Positions 53,601 to 62,775 of a stretch of DNA of 64,000 bases are shown piece by piece; position 1 is the first letter of the stretch; each line of letters opens with the position of its first letter. Both the position numbers and the translations under genes were made by a program. The DNA comes from Xestospongia muta (lineage: Eukaryota > Porifera > Demospongiae > Haplosclerida > Petrosiidae), in the NCBI GenBank assembly GCA_963693285.1, contig OY848922.1, forward strand, positions 6,436,923 to 6,500,922, written 5' to 3'. Under the pieces are notes generated by a model. It worked only from the letters and a program-made list of their open reading frames with translations. It did not search any database and was not told where the DNA came from.

Positions 53601-56600
53601 AAAACTTCTTATATGTAGACATTAGAAACCTACCTTGCTATTACAGTTATATGAGATCTATAATCCTATGAAAGCTTTTTTTTTTAATTACTGCTATACT
53701 TTCTGAGATACACAAATCAGAGTAAAATCTTTGAGAGCCTTCAGAAAACCGAACGCCATTTTTAAAAATTGGCTTCATAGGATTACTCGTACACGTGTTG
53801 AGTAGGGTTGTTCAAGATTTCTTACCTGTGCGTACTATTAGAGCTGAGATAAATGTACCTTAGTACGACAGTTTGTACTTGCTCATTAACTTTAGCTACA
53901 AATACCACTGGAATGTGAAGAGGTATGTTATTATCTTCGAACCACACCCATGTTAATAATAGGTGAAATCTTTTGGCAATATGGTGGCTCTGAAAAGAAC
54001 CGTTTAAATTGGAAATCTGAAGGAGTAGAAGTGAGTCTGTTGGAGTCACACATTAGAACTGATATCAATATCGACTATTTCACGCACAGGCTGACCAGAT
54101 ATCTATTTTGGATTGGACAACTCAGGTAACATACAGTTGTAATAAAAGTATCTAAGCTTAGGATACATGTTCTTCCAAAAGTCAGGATCGTATTGCATCC
54201 TCTCTAGGTGATAGTCATCCTCTCGAGGAGTCCAGACAAAGAAATCACACCAGGTCCGACCAGTAATATGTAATTGTCCCTGAATTTGATAGTAGTAGTT
54301 GTGATTATGTTTGAGGTGAAGTCGAGAATCTTTGAATGACAAGCAGAATGTTGAACAATGCTCCTTTTTGGTACTCAAGTCATGTAAAGAAGTTGATTCT
54401 GCTCTCAAGAGACATTTAATTTCTAATAGTTCATTTGGGGTAGAATAACTTGGGTCTGTAACAAGTCCATTGGGCGAGGCACCTAGCCAGCAGTCCTTGG
54501 TATCTACATGTATTCCTGTTATTGATACTGATGATAGAGGTGATGAAAGCAATAGTCGTTTTAAATAATCAGTTCGTGCTTCTGCTTCATGAAGATTATA
54601 ATATCTTATTCCTTTGGTTTCATGATATTTACCATATAGTAATCTTGTTGTGAGTTTGCTGAAACCAGTGGTCAATTTTCGTTTGCAGATTTCACCAAAA
54701 ACTGAAGATGTCAACCTTCCATGTCTCTGTCTTTGCCATTCTCCACTAACATCCATTGACTGTCCCACTGTTCGTTTAGCTATTTCTTCAGCCTCCGTAT
54801 CATTAACTGTCAGTCTGTCAATATACTCACTACACAATCGTTTCAGTTCCGCCATACTTATATCAACATTTAAAGGATTGTCACCATATGATGAATCTTG
54901 TCCTTGTGGTGGACATTGGTATTTTTTCATTAGTCGTTGACGTTTATATTTTTCACTAATTTTTCGGGAAGTATCAAGCTCCAATTTTCTTTTTCTACAC
55001 TGACCAAACTTAGACAAATACACTCATGGTTTTCCTATCTTCCTTTCTCAAAATTTACTTATCCACTCTGGTCCAAGCTGTACTCGAAGTGCTGCAGCCA
55101 TTGAACGATGATGAAATGATCCACCTTCCATCCATTTTACTCCGAATTGACATAACATTTTCACACAGATTACTAGTATGGTTACCAACTAGTTGAGAAG
55201 GTTTGGTGACAATGTGATCACCAGCACCTTGAATAGCACGAAATAAGCCTGAAGGAAGTGATTCAAGATGACTTTGAGAAAAGGAAGAGCTGTTTTTCTG
55301 TAAACAAGTAGTTATGTCACAGTTCGAGTGATCACCAAACTAATGTTTTGGCCCATTACGGAAATCGCTTCTAAGTGCTTCGACATCACCAGTACAGCTA
55401 TGAGCAGTGATTGCTTTCCTAGCTGCCTGTGTAATTTTGGTAATGATATGTTTTGTCAACTTACCTGAACCACCAAAACTTGGATTGTTTTTGACGATAT
55501 TGGCAAGTCTTGAGTGGTAGGCCTTAACTGCATGGTTTGCACACTCTATCTTCTCAACATGTCTGCCATATGGTACTGATGTTATTATGTTATAATGAAC
55601 TGAACTGTCTCCATCTCCAATAAACTTCATATACCGTAACCCATGCATACATTCGGATAGATTGAACCCTTCCACTATTATGTCAGATTCCATGGCTGTT
55701 GAAGATCCAGTCCAGTTCTTAAAACAACAATACTCTCTTATATCCTCTCCTTTACTACTAGCAGCTGAGCAAATTGAACAGTACTTATTTCTAACTCTAA
55801 TGAATAAAAGACGTTGGGTAGCAAATCCAAAAATAACTCCAACTCCAGAATTAGCATTGTAGGAGTGTTTATGACTCCTTTTGCTCCAACCAGCATCAAC
55901 AACTACAGTTATAGATGGTATATTGTTGTGGTATTCACCTTTTTCTATAGCTATCAGTTTTTCTTCTAGTCCAGCTGCTAACAGTTCTGATGTAACAACT
56001 TCTTCAAATAATCCTCCTAGCTTTCTTTCAAGAATACAAAATGTTTGAGTCCTCATTAATGGTAAATCTATAACAGACATTTGTTCTTCCAATTGTGCAC
56101 CGCCTCCTCCAGTGGAGATTTGACCCAACACAGCACCAATGTTGACATTATACACAGAACTATTACTGCTTCCAATTGACGATTTAAGTGAAGATTGAAA
56201 TGTTATTTCTTCCTCACATTTCTTACAATAGGAAACTAGTGTTGAAGCAAGACCATCTCTCTTCTTCTCTCCTAAGAATTCTACCTCACCATCACATGTA
56301 ATCGAGTGCTCACTAATTTTTTTATATATGATTTTAGATTTTTAAAATTAATTATTTGATTGCCATCAAGACAGTACATCTGATGATGTCCAGAATGGAG
56401 AAACAGTAAGCTATTTGTGTTAGATGCTTCTAAGGAAGGACTGTCAACAGGAATCATTGGACTAGTATAATTTATTGTTCTGAAGGGAGATGGTAATAAA
56501 GCAGTTGATTGTGTTATTTCTGCCCTCTTTTCATAGAGATTCTCGAGATGACTTAATTCTTTTTTTGTAGAAAAACATTTTTTTATCCTTCCTCTAGGCA

Positions 56601-59600
56601 TTCTTAGATATAGCGCATTTTCAAATGGCTTAGAATGCAAGCCAACCACAAATATGTGTTTAATAAGTGTGTTATGAATATCATGAATATAGTATGAATA
56701 TTATTATAGTAAAATTATTTGGCTTCTGACTTCCACCATACCGCCCGCCACCTTAACACTTTGTAACGAAATTATTGACGAATGACGAAATGACGAAATT
56801 TAATTTTCCTTTAAGGCATAAACACATTGTCAATTGAACATGCTTTGGAAATGTTATAACGTGTTCAAATAAAGCTATAACTATTTTCTAACTCTTATTT
56901 TAAACTATAAGGATGTCAGTACAGTGGAGTAACAATGAGCACTGTCTTATACGTGGTACATGTAAGTTGACCCACATTGTCTACTATTTGTATACAAGTT
57001 ACACCAAGAAGTGCCCATTTCTTTATATTGAGTTGACTTCTTGCCTGAATAAGTAGTACAAAGAATAAAGTACGTAATTAGGTTGTCTATATAATGTTGC
57101 ATACGTATACGTATATGTAATTCATTTGGTTATATAACTGTTGATTAATAGTATGTATCTAAAGATATTTAGTGTGATAGAGTAACAAACAGTCATCACT
57201 CTTCCCAGTATGGCAGAGGTGTAAATTACAATCTTGACAATACCACTGAGTATATTTCCTTATATTCTTGTAGGTGTAGCAGTAGTGATATCAGTAATGT
57301 TTGTCGTTCAGTTTCAGTGAGAAGTGACTCTGGCCAAAAAATTGTTCTGGTAATATAGAAGGACAAACAGTACATTTTTGACTATTGTACAAGCTAATGA
57401 GTTTAGTTGGTTACCAACTAGTTGAGAAGTTTTGGTGACATTGCGATCACCAGCACCTTAAATAGCATTAAATAAGCCTGAAGGAAGTGATTCAAGATGA
57501 CTTTGAGAAAAGGAAGAGCTGTTTTTCTGTAAACAAGTAGTTATGTCACAGTTCGAGTGATCACCAAACTAATGTTTTGGCCCATTACGGAAATCGCTTC
57601 TAAGTGCTTCGACATCACCAGTACAGCTATGAGCAGTGATTGCTTTCCTAGCTGCCTGTGTAATTTTGGTAATGATATGTTTTGTCAACTTACCTGAACC
57701 ACCAAAACTGGGATTGTTTTTTGACGATATTGGCAAGTCTTGAGTGGTAGGCCTTAACTGCATGGTTTGCACACTCTATCTTCTCAACATGTCTGCCATA
57801 TGGTACTGATGTTATTATGTTATAATGAACTAAACTGTCTCCATCTCCAATAAACTTCATATACCGTAACCCATGCATACATTCGGATTGATTGAACCCT
57901 TCCACTATTATGTCAGATTCCATGGCTGTTGAAGATCCAGTCCAGTTCTTAAAACAACAATGCTCTCTTATATCCTCTTCTTTACTACTAGCAGCTGAGC
58001 AAATTGAACAGTACTTATTTCTAACTCCAATGAATAAATTGTACTATTGTACAAGCTAATGAGTTTAGTTGCAAGATTGAGATGAAAGTCATTCATGTTG
58101 TGAAATGATGGTTCAGAAAGAAGACAGTGAAAAATGTAAGCATTTGTGATAGCTAGATCTATGCTAAAGTAGGCAATGTATACATAGCATTTCCGCCCAC
58201 GAGCTTTAATACTGTCACAGTTGATCATTTCGATCAACACTACCTATCTCCTAAAAATAAGGATTACTGAAATTATATTCTCATCTCCAGAAATATTGCA
58301 AATGGTTGTGGAAATAACGTCAAGTGTCAGCCTTTCAAAGGGTAAAGTTAGCTTTTAGTTCTGATATGCTGTTAGTACATTTTGATCCTAATAGAGAGAT
58401 CTTATTATAATATGTCCGAGTTGAGATGATACACCCAGACATGTAAATAACTTCGCCTTTTTACGTGCTATCTACATGGAACTTGCACCAATTGATTCAG
58501 CTTGCAAAAACACATATATAACATTTGGCTGTCTAGTGCTATGAAAAAGTAAGAAACTAAAAACCTCCTTACATTTTTAATTGCATACCTTCGTCATACT
58601 TCAAATTACACACCTTTGAGGATTTAACGAATAACAATTTTCACTTCAAGAAGTCAGCCGTGTGTCACGATGAAATTGAAAATTACAACTCTAATTGCAT
58701 GAACAAATGTTCTATTATGACTGTTATTATTATAAAAAGTAATAATCAGGTATTGTCTTTTGCAATTTAAGGCAGCTATTAAGACACTGTGGTTCTAAAA
58801 AAAAAGATTTTAATAAAGAAGGAAGACTTTCTCTTTCTGTAACCTCTTGATGTTGGCTCATGAATGTCCCTTCGACCATACCTAGCCAAATCAGCTAAAG
58901 GAATTCTTTTAACTTTACCTTTAAATATAACCAATGGCTTAACTCGAGAAACACCATCTTCAAACAAGGTAAGTTGAACAGTGCATTGTCTTTTATCCAA
59001 CCCTGAAGATGCACCACGAACCCATACACTCTTTGACCCTACATCGTTGCATGTAGGACCACCAGTGAAAGAAAAAGGAAGTGGTGTTTGGTCAACATTG
59101 GCGATACAACTTAAATGAAACCTGCCCAACTTTTCATCAACTTGTTCTCCTTATAGAGAAATCTCTCTAAATAAATGATGGAAATGACGAATAGCTTCTT
59201 TCTTGCTTTCTGGTGGTTTCTGACATGAATTGGTGGCACGTCTCAAGCTAATTTTATAGCGTTTTTTAAAACCAGCAAACCAGCCATCTGAAAAAGAAAA
59301 ATTTTAACCAGGATATTGTTCGTTAACAATCTGTTTGGCACTGTTCTTGAACCACCAGCCTTTAATTTTGATACCCCTTCGACGTAGCTGTCGAAACTCT
59401 GCATGGACCTGCTCTTCCATTAAAGGAAACTGAGCACTTCTTATAAACATCACTCTTTTGGTACCTTTTTTGCTTTTCTTGATTTTTTCGTCATCTTTTA
59501 TCCACCTCATCACCGTTTTTGAATTTAATGTAAACGTTTTACATGTTTTGTAGAGATTGCAATCATTTTCTTTGTACCAACTAACAACTCGAATCTTTTC

Positions 59601-61796
59601 TTATCTTGTGTAGCTCCTTCTTGACCGTTTTAAAGATCCTGTTTCTTTTAAAAGGACCCCTGATGCCTCAGATATACTAAATTTCACAGACATTTCTATT
59701 ACATTCGTTTTTTCACACTCATTTTTTCACGTGGCATTAATATAACATTAATTATTAATAAATCATTAATAATTATCATTAATAATTATTAATTTATTAC
59801 CGTAGCGCTTAATAAAAAAGAGTTCTGACCAAGATAAATGTGTGCACTTAACAAACAGTATGCGCTTAATAACCATATGCTGTCTCCACAGCAAAAGGCT
59901 TCCACCATACCTCGAGGCCTCTTTTGGTTCAGGGCAGAAAGAAGTCCTTTGCGATTGCTCTGGACCATGCCTGGATATAATCAACAATAAGTACAAGGTA
60001 CAGGATGTAGACATAGAAATACCTGTTACAGTAATTCCCTTCCTCTTTAGCTCAGTTGCTATAAGAGGGCTATTATAAAATCTATCTAGGTATACATCAT
60101 ACCCCTTATCCTCAAGTCCATCCACCAGTGTAAGGACAACTCTGGCTGTGTGGGGTAGCTCAGGTCCTACAAGCTCTGTTGCCCATCCATAACATATGGC
60201 TACCTTATAAAAGTAGCCAGACACACAGTCAGCAAGTACAAATGCCTTTATACCCCAAGGAGTTAGTTTACCTTTGAGGTACTGTCGAAAAGTAACCCTG
60301 CCTTTGAAGGCAATCGCTGACTCATCAATAGCCACATGTTGTGAAAGAGTGTAGGATGATTGAAATGCTGGAACTATATGGTCAAGTAATGGCTCATATC
60401 AATATCACAGCTACAAAACCCTTCATTTCATCTATTGTCACTAGACGCCAGCTTCTGTACAATGAGCCACACTTCATCTATAAGCAAGAGGTATGTTAGA
60501 GTAACTAATTGTTTATTACTACTTACCTGCATACAACCAATCTTCTTAGCAGCATACTTATTGGTATTATACACAAGAAATTGCCACAAAGCATCAAGAA
60601 GAATAGAGAAAAACAATCTTCTGGTGACTGAACAGATGGATATATGTTACTACCAGACGACTTGAGTAAATAAGATATAGCTAGGCTCTGTGTCATCTAT
60701 ATTTGGAATGAAAAACTACTTAGCTACTACACAACTTATCAGCTCCTACTACTATCCAATGATAATCAGGTACTGTGACACCAATACCTCTTCCTCTACC
60801 AGCACATCTTCCTCTCGCAACACCTCTTCTTATCCCAGGACCTATTCCTATTCTAGTACCTCCCACTTCTGCAGTATCATTTGTCTCATCATATACATTC
60901 TCTTAATCTTGCTCATCCTCAAAGCTATCACTCTCTTCACTATCAACACTATCACTATCATCAAATTCATCATCACTAAAATCCTCTCCCAATATATGTA
61001 TTACTTCTTCTGCTCTAAACCTTGTCATTGATAATTACTTCTGCCCACTGATAGTAAATATGCAATTGTTGGTACAGCTGGTTAATTTGCACATTTATAT
61101 TATTTATTGCATGCTTATTATTCATTACATGTTGGGCGGGACCATAAATAACTAATAAACAAAGGAGGACCTTTTCGTTGATAAAAAAAACAAAGGTTAG
61201 TTGAAAAAACAGTCTACTAATGTAATGTCACAAGTTTGTGACAATTGTCTCAATTAATAGTACACATGTGTCACAAATTTGTGTCAATTGTCTCCCTTAA
61301 ATGTACTGATATGTCACAAATTTGTGACAATTGTCCTGTAAGGGTTAAACAACAATCACCCTTCAAAAATTTACAAGCAGGGTTGTTTATGAATTTGAAC
61401 CATAAATATATGTACATATTAATATTTCTATTTACTTAGCAATGACAGTTTCTATCTCTTTATAAGCTCAATATAACATGATGTTATTTCAACAAGTTTA
61501 TAACACTACAAAAAAATGATAGGAGAAATGGATTTGAATTGAAACATCAAGAGTTATGAAAAGTCAAGAGTTATCATTTCATGACACTTTACAATTACAT
61601 AATATGTACTAGACTCTTATTGTTTGTTTTATATACATTAAATAGAACAGAGTGTAAAATAGAAGCTTCATTAATATGCTTACATATATATACTGACCTT
61701 ATCAGTATGGTGGATATTCACACCATGCTGAAGTAACAAAGCAACAACATCTGTGTGGCCATTTGCTGCTGCTATTATCAGTGGACTCGATCCATA
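35391..61796 (-). CDS. Copy B: ankyrin-Roc-COR-Death domain protein, 5' end outside window
   Basis: Thirteen exons match copy A exons 4-16: 61698-61796, 49804-49902, 40403-40475, 37827-39655, 37262-37706, 37157-37201, 37051-37107, 36919-36972, 36607-36861, 36296-36364, 35951-36007, 35786-35848 and 35391-35671. They total 3426 nt, exactly 1141 codons plus a stop, with every splice site GT-AG and every phase kept. An intact frame over 26 kb of intron-rich DNA implies selection or a young age. Exons 1-3 lie beyond the right edge. Unlike copy A, it has two Death-type domains and stops inside exon 16. The introns hold several large transposons absent from copy A. Confidence 0.85.
35786..36364 (-). 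CDS. Copy B exons 13-15: linker exons
   Basis: 36296-36364 reads DTTGATSQVVAKNVDLEKNT. 35951-36007 reads DKDHLNKDHSLASQKLVTL, 15 nt longer than in A through a KDH duplication. 35786-35848 reads DITDSGLLVQHEKNVCVPV. Phase 1 throughout. Confidence 0.7.
36607..36861 (-). CDS. Copy B exon 12: first Death domain
   Basis: 255 nt, 85 residues, starting DECHLVALIRFAKEIKDWEM and ending with MGHLDIAQKIETQNG. It differs from copy A at scattered positions only. Phase 1 at both ends. Confidence 0.85.
36919..37201 (-). CDS. Copy B exons 9-11: linker exons
   Basis: 45, 57 and 54 nt as in copy A, reading DPCSVISGDKSTELI, AVSVDEPAPKISNVM and EADSVIIPVSSNLPDGPLS. The conserved sizes and phases in both copies support these very small exons. 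Confidence 0.7.
37262..37706 (-). CDS. Copy B exon 8: post-COR region
   Basis: 445 nt, same length as in copy A, beginning GVFTAVVVALVDRTESPQF. A few substitutions separate the copies. No named domain. Confidence 0.8.
37827..39655 (-). CDS. Copy B exon 7: Roc GTPase and COR domain
   Basis: 1829 nt. The P-loop (LMGPPCVGKTAFNS), switch-II-like DSGGQPQFADV, G4-like GTCYDK and the COR segment from WYMFELRLKEEA are all retained. It is three codons shorter than copy A just after GTCYDKIK, where A has a CGLCGKK insertion and B reads RAKKG. The acceptor is ATTACAG and the donor GTGAGT. Conservation of all nucleotide-binding motifs in both copies argues that both are functional GTPases. Confidence 0.85.
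39656..41946. other. Introns around copy B exon 6, no other gene
   Basis: Aligns with copy A 4975-7313, including the repeat at about 41090-41560. Only the ankyrin exon at 40403-40475 is coding. Confidence 0.5.
40403..40475 (-). CDS. Copy B exon 6: fifth ankyrin repeat (partial)
   Basis: 73 nt reading DGKTPAELAQSEGYRDIAKL then IIDEG, ending in phase 1 at GTATGT. Confidence 0.8.
41947..42512 (+). mobile_element. TA-flanked DNA transposon derivative (copy B)
   Basis: Same insertion as 7314-7896. The left end CCGTAGTTCTCCGAGTAAG is intact; the right inverted end is lost after GGGCGCTTGC, where the sequence jumps to ACCTTGTACTCT. The helix-turn-helix codons are retained. Confidence 0.7.
42549..42745 (-). 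repeat. 3' LTR of the copia element
   Basis: On the minus strand it starts TGTTGGAGAACAG directly after a purine tract (AAGTGGGAG, the probable polypurine tract at 42746-42754) and ends with CTCTGCTAACA, giving TGTT...AACA ends and 197 bp. Only one LTR is present. Confidence 0.7.
42549..45470 (-). mobile_element. Ty1/copia retrotransposon, 5'-truncated
   Basis: The minus-strand order is the GAG-pre-integrase motif (LWHRRLGHLGKQQMREV), an integrase with FTDDYSR, TDNGGEY and FPAQNGVAERLNRT (44501-45304), a reverse transcriptase with VDYEETFAPVV-like and VAVYVDDLIIVT (43147-44532), and RNase H with LSTAEAEYMSSCGATQE and KHIDIKYHYVRE (42730-43125). This order identifies copia rather than gypsy. 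The breaks are one in-frame TGA before the integrase, one frame change between integrase and reverse transcriptase, and one TAG before RNase H. Gag, the protease and the 5' LTR are missing; the left boundary joins another transposon at about 45470. Few lesions mean that it is rather young and, being absent from copy A, it inserted after the duplication. Confidence 0.9.
45468..46274 (-). pseudogene. Chimeric frame: pogo-type C-terminus fused to piggyBac tail
   Basis: This 268-codon open frame is not one gene. Its N-terminal half is the piggyBac element 2 tail (frame-shifted, then in frame for YHYKQCKVALCVMPCFEI). Its C-terminal half is a pogo/jerky-type transposase end (SQAWPASMTAINFMSAFRKT then GIYPLNPGS). 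Copy A has only the piggyBac half at this place, so the pogo fragment (about 45471-45925) was joined in copy B. Confidence 0.6.
46285..46520. mobile_element. Solo LTR with 5-bp target duplication
   Basis: A 236-bp insertion starting TGTGGTATTTAGC and ending ACGATATCACA is flanked by CTAAG on both sides (46280-46284 and 46521-46525). Copy A has the empty site with a single CTAAG (AGCTAAGTCTATC). It contains a TATA-like GTATAAATAG about mid-way. TG...CA ends plus a 5-bp duplication identify an LTR left after recombination of a retrotransposon. It does not resemble the copia LTR at 42549-42745. Confidence 0.85.
47092..47840 (+). mobile_element. PIF/Harbinger derivative with TAA target duplication
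   Basis: Ends are inverted repeats (TACTGCGTTTACAC and, inverted, TACTGTGTTTACAC), flanked by TAA at 47089-47091 and 47841-47843. The plus strand encodes FRLSRSTFSHLCNLLSPVI and SVEKCVAVTLWFLATPGEYR, the helix-turn-helix region of a Harbinger transposase. The catalytic part is deleted, so at 749 bp it is non-autonomous. It lies inside the piggyBac transposase. Confidence 0.85.
49036..49400. repeat. Third copy of the intronic repeat
   Basis: Matches 6450-6920 and 41090-41560. Starts at the TTAA that borders piggyBac element 2. Confidence 0.5.
49804..49902 (-). CDS. Copy B exon 5: fourth ankyrin repeat
   Basis: 99 nt reading YGWTALHCAAYHNRPEIIKI then LISNGADITVVDK. The acceptor moved slightly in sequence (TACAGTATGG) but the phase and length are kept. 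Confidence 0.9.
50200..52190 (+). mobile_element. Ty3/gypsy retrotransposon, decayed (copy B)
   Basis: The plus-strand order is gag (50330-50690, TFIAELRQLSKFCECGEMLD), a CCHC zinc knuckle near 50860 (CHDCNKKGHLIRCC), an aspartic protease-like part (50947-51168, MEIDTEVLVSVIT, the usual DTG changed to DTE) and a reverse transcriptase. The latter has VFKDHRNIRICGDYNMTINK (51514-51711) and YIDDILISGRSEQEHL (51890-52044). Integrase and LTRs are not found. Many stops and frame changes are present. Copy A retains only the gag end (10160-10620), so the insertion predates the duplication. Confidence 0.8.
52196..53300. mobile_element. ISL2EU-like DNA transposon remnant with two converging ORFs
   Basis: Plus strand (52196-52489): a YqaJ-protein C-terminus (FIKLGVLPELLGKWYSREPV) and a damaged PHD finger (CYCRKEEYGELMIYC). 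Minus strand (52686-53290): a DDE transposase with LRLNLGDQDLAYRFGVNHDM, CVVIIDCFEVFMERPTNLKA, FISKG and IVLTDRGFNIHDS. ISL2EU elements are known to carry an IS5-type DDE transposase together with a YqaJ-type nuclease, which fits this pair. Both ORFs are broken. Copy A keeps a shortened version (11690-12115). Confidence 0.65.
54103..55023 (-). CDS. YqaJ-type nuclease domain protein of the transposon
   Basis: A 306-codon open frame. The N-terminal basic stretch (RKRKLELDTSRKISEKYKRQ) precedes a domain with WQRQRHGRLTSSVFGEICKR, DCWLGASPNGLVTD, LLEIKCLLRAES and YYYQIQGQLHITGRTWCDFF. These match the lambda-exonuclease/YqaJ fold: SPDG and EIK carry the metal-binding residues. Here the SPDG Asp is Asn (ASPNG), while the EIK Glu and Lys remain, so activity may be lost. 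No good ATG opens the frame, and it continues directly from the broken transposase region, so it may once have been the C-terminal part of one polyprotein. Such a nuclease could process DNA ends during transposition; that is inference. Confidence 0.75.
   Translation of the reverse strand: MYLSKFGQCRKRKLELDTSRKISEKYKRQRLMKKYQCPPQGQDSSYGDNPLNVDISMAELKRLCSEYIDRLTVNDTEAEEIAKRTVGQSMDVSGEWQRQRHGRLTSSVFGEICKRKLTTGFSKLTTRLLYGKYHETKGIRYYNLHEAEARTDYLKRLLLSSPLSSVSITGIHVDTKDCWLGASPNGLVTDPSYSTPNELLEIKCLLRAESTSLHDLSTKKEHCSTFCLSFKDSRLHLKHNHNYYYQIQGQLHITGRTWCDFFVWTPREDDYHLERMQYDPDFWKNMYPKLRYFYYNCMLPELSNPK
55090..56649 (-). pseudogene. Mutator-like transposase of the transposon, with a premature stop
   Basis: The main open part (55340-56155) reads ITVVVDAGWSKRSHKHSYNA, GVGVIFGFATQRLLFIRVRN, KYCSICSAAS and WTGSSTAMESDIIVEGFNLS. 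HGLRYMKFIGDGDSSVHYNI and PYGRHVEKIECANHAVKAYH follow. This matches the Mutator-like transposase family whose members pair KYCxxC, GSSxAME and GDGDS motifs. An in-frame TAG at about 55340 is followed in the same frame by about 80 further codons (FGDHSNCDITTCLQ). Upstream, 56281-56649 (GLHSKPFENALYLRMPRGR) is separated by a frame change. Confidence 0.75.
56757..57179. other. Short spacer, nothing recognised
   Basis: AT-rich sequence between the TTAA element and a piggyBac remnant. Confidence 0.4.
57180..58260 (-). pseudogene. piggyBac element 3, C-terminal remnant
   Basis: The minus-strand frame at 58050-58240 reads YVYIAYFSIDLAITNAYIFH and NMNDFHLNLATKLI, the end of a piggyBac catalytic domain. 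The Cys-rich tail follows at about 57190-57350, including YCQDCNLHLCHTGKSDDCL. The two parts are split by a captured piece of the Mutator-like element (57410-58038). Confidence 0.65.
57410..58038 (-). repeat. Captured fragment of the TTAA transposon
   Basis: About 629 bp nearly identical to 55181-55808 in the same orientation, carrying the same premature TAG. It has neither element end. A 29-bp direct repeat starting ACTATTGTACAAGCTAATGA flanks it (57381-57409 and 58043-58071). This looks like copied filler DNA rather than transposition. Confidence 0.85.
58390..59720 (-). pseudogene. pogo/Tigger-type transposase, second family, decayed
   Basis: Minus strand: an HTH region (KIRVVSWYKENDCNLYKTCK near 59560-59620), a CENP-B-type domain (59304-59513, QVHAEFRQLRRRGIKIKGWW) and a catalytic start (58779-59129, IANVDQTPLPFSFTGGP and SGLDKRQCTVQLTLFEDGVS). 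Several stops break it and the C-terminal catalytic part is missing. It is different from the transposase at 31630-33420. Copy A retains only the 3' end (12116-12590). Confidence 0.75.
59876..61344 (-). pseudogene. piggyBac element 1, truncated (copy B)
   Basis: The same insertion as 13975-16218: the right TTAA end (61345-61348) with CCTGTAAGGG and the TGTCACAAATTTGTGACAA repeats, the acidic N-terminus, and a catalytic part (59766-60335) reading MAIDESAIAFKGRVTFRQYL, KAFVLADCVSGYFYKVAICY and VYLDRFYNSPLIATELKRKG. The C-terminal part is lost at a junction near 59876 with pogo-element sequence. A small intron with a CTTATAG acceptor (about 60480-60530) is better preserved than in A. Confidence 0.8.
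61698..61796 (-). CDS. Copy B exon 4: third ankyrin repeat
   Basis: 99 nt reading YGSSPLIIAAANGHTDVVAL then LLQHGVNIHHTDK, a near-consensus ankyrin repeat. It is closer to the consensus than copy A (YGYTDVV, HVVNI), so A has diverged more here. Confidence 0.9.
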
Positions 61797-62775
61797 CTAC
61801 AATTAATAAGAACAAAATGTAATTAGAGACATACATTAAGTATTACTTTTTAATTACATGTTATTATATTTAACATTATGTACATGTTCATGTACATAAC
61901 ATGAAAATGTACTTGATATACTGGTCAATTAAGGACTGGGTATACTCACTTTTTAAACATTTTAAATGATATATGCGATATGATAAAATTGGGAAAAAGA
62001 ATGATCATTTCATAAAAACTAAGAAATTGTTAATTCTTAGTCTCAAAGTTGAGTGACTATTGTGGACTTGTTATATTTTATTGCATATTACAAGCACTAT
62101 CTTAATCAACTCTTAAAATATAATAGAAAAGCCTTTCCTGCATTCCTTAAAGTATATTAATATTTACACAATATTAATATCAGAGACAGTAAACAGCGTT
62201 ATCTGTTAGCTCAGATTGAAGGAAAGGATTGGAGAAAGTATTTCCTGAATATAGGTGAAATAGTACTTTTGCCAGGTATATATCAATCACTCATAATGGC
62301 AACAGTAAATGACTTCAATTCCCTCCAATCAGGAATGAGTTACCAGGTTATATTATATGTAATGAGACCACTAAACCTCATTGAAAACCTCCAAAAGAAA
62401 TGCAGGTTTATACTATACACTATCAAAAAACAGTAATCGTATGAGTTCAAATTGTCACATGATCACTTTATGATGTCATAAAAGCTCTGATCATAATGTT
62501 ACTATTTCATCATAATAAACTATATAGTATTGATGAGCAATAGTAGTACAATTCAAATATTGTACATTAGTGGTTATCAGTATATACAATGTAACACTAA
62601 TGACAAAGAAAACAAAACTATATTTTATAAAACATTCTAAGACTCTTTTGAAGACACTATTGATGCTGTAAGGGACTGGATTATTAATGATTTAGAGTAC
62701 TGCAATTTCTTGATTGCTATGTGCATCAGTGACTCAAAATACTCCATTGATCTCAACACGTACATAATATTATAG
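61797..62775. other. Intron 3 of copy B, no gene seen
   Basis: Aligns with copy A 16655-17845, lacking about 250 bp present in A. No exon is supported. Confidence 0.45.

Larger units (their letters stand above)
53399..56752 (-). mobile_element. TTAA-flanked 3.35-kb transposon with Mutator-like transposase and YqaJ nuclease
   Basis: Ends begin GGTGGCGGTACGGTGACGT (left) and, inverted, GGTGGCGGGCGGTATGGTGG (right), each bordered by TTAA (53395-53398, 56753-56756). TTAA targets and G-rich ends suggest the Kolobok superfamily. Two coding regions are on the minus strand: transposase (55090-56649) and nuclease (54103-55023). Copy A lacks the element and the surrounding 5 kb, so whether it inserted after the duplication or was deleted from A is not decided. 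Confidence 0.75.
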
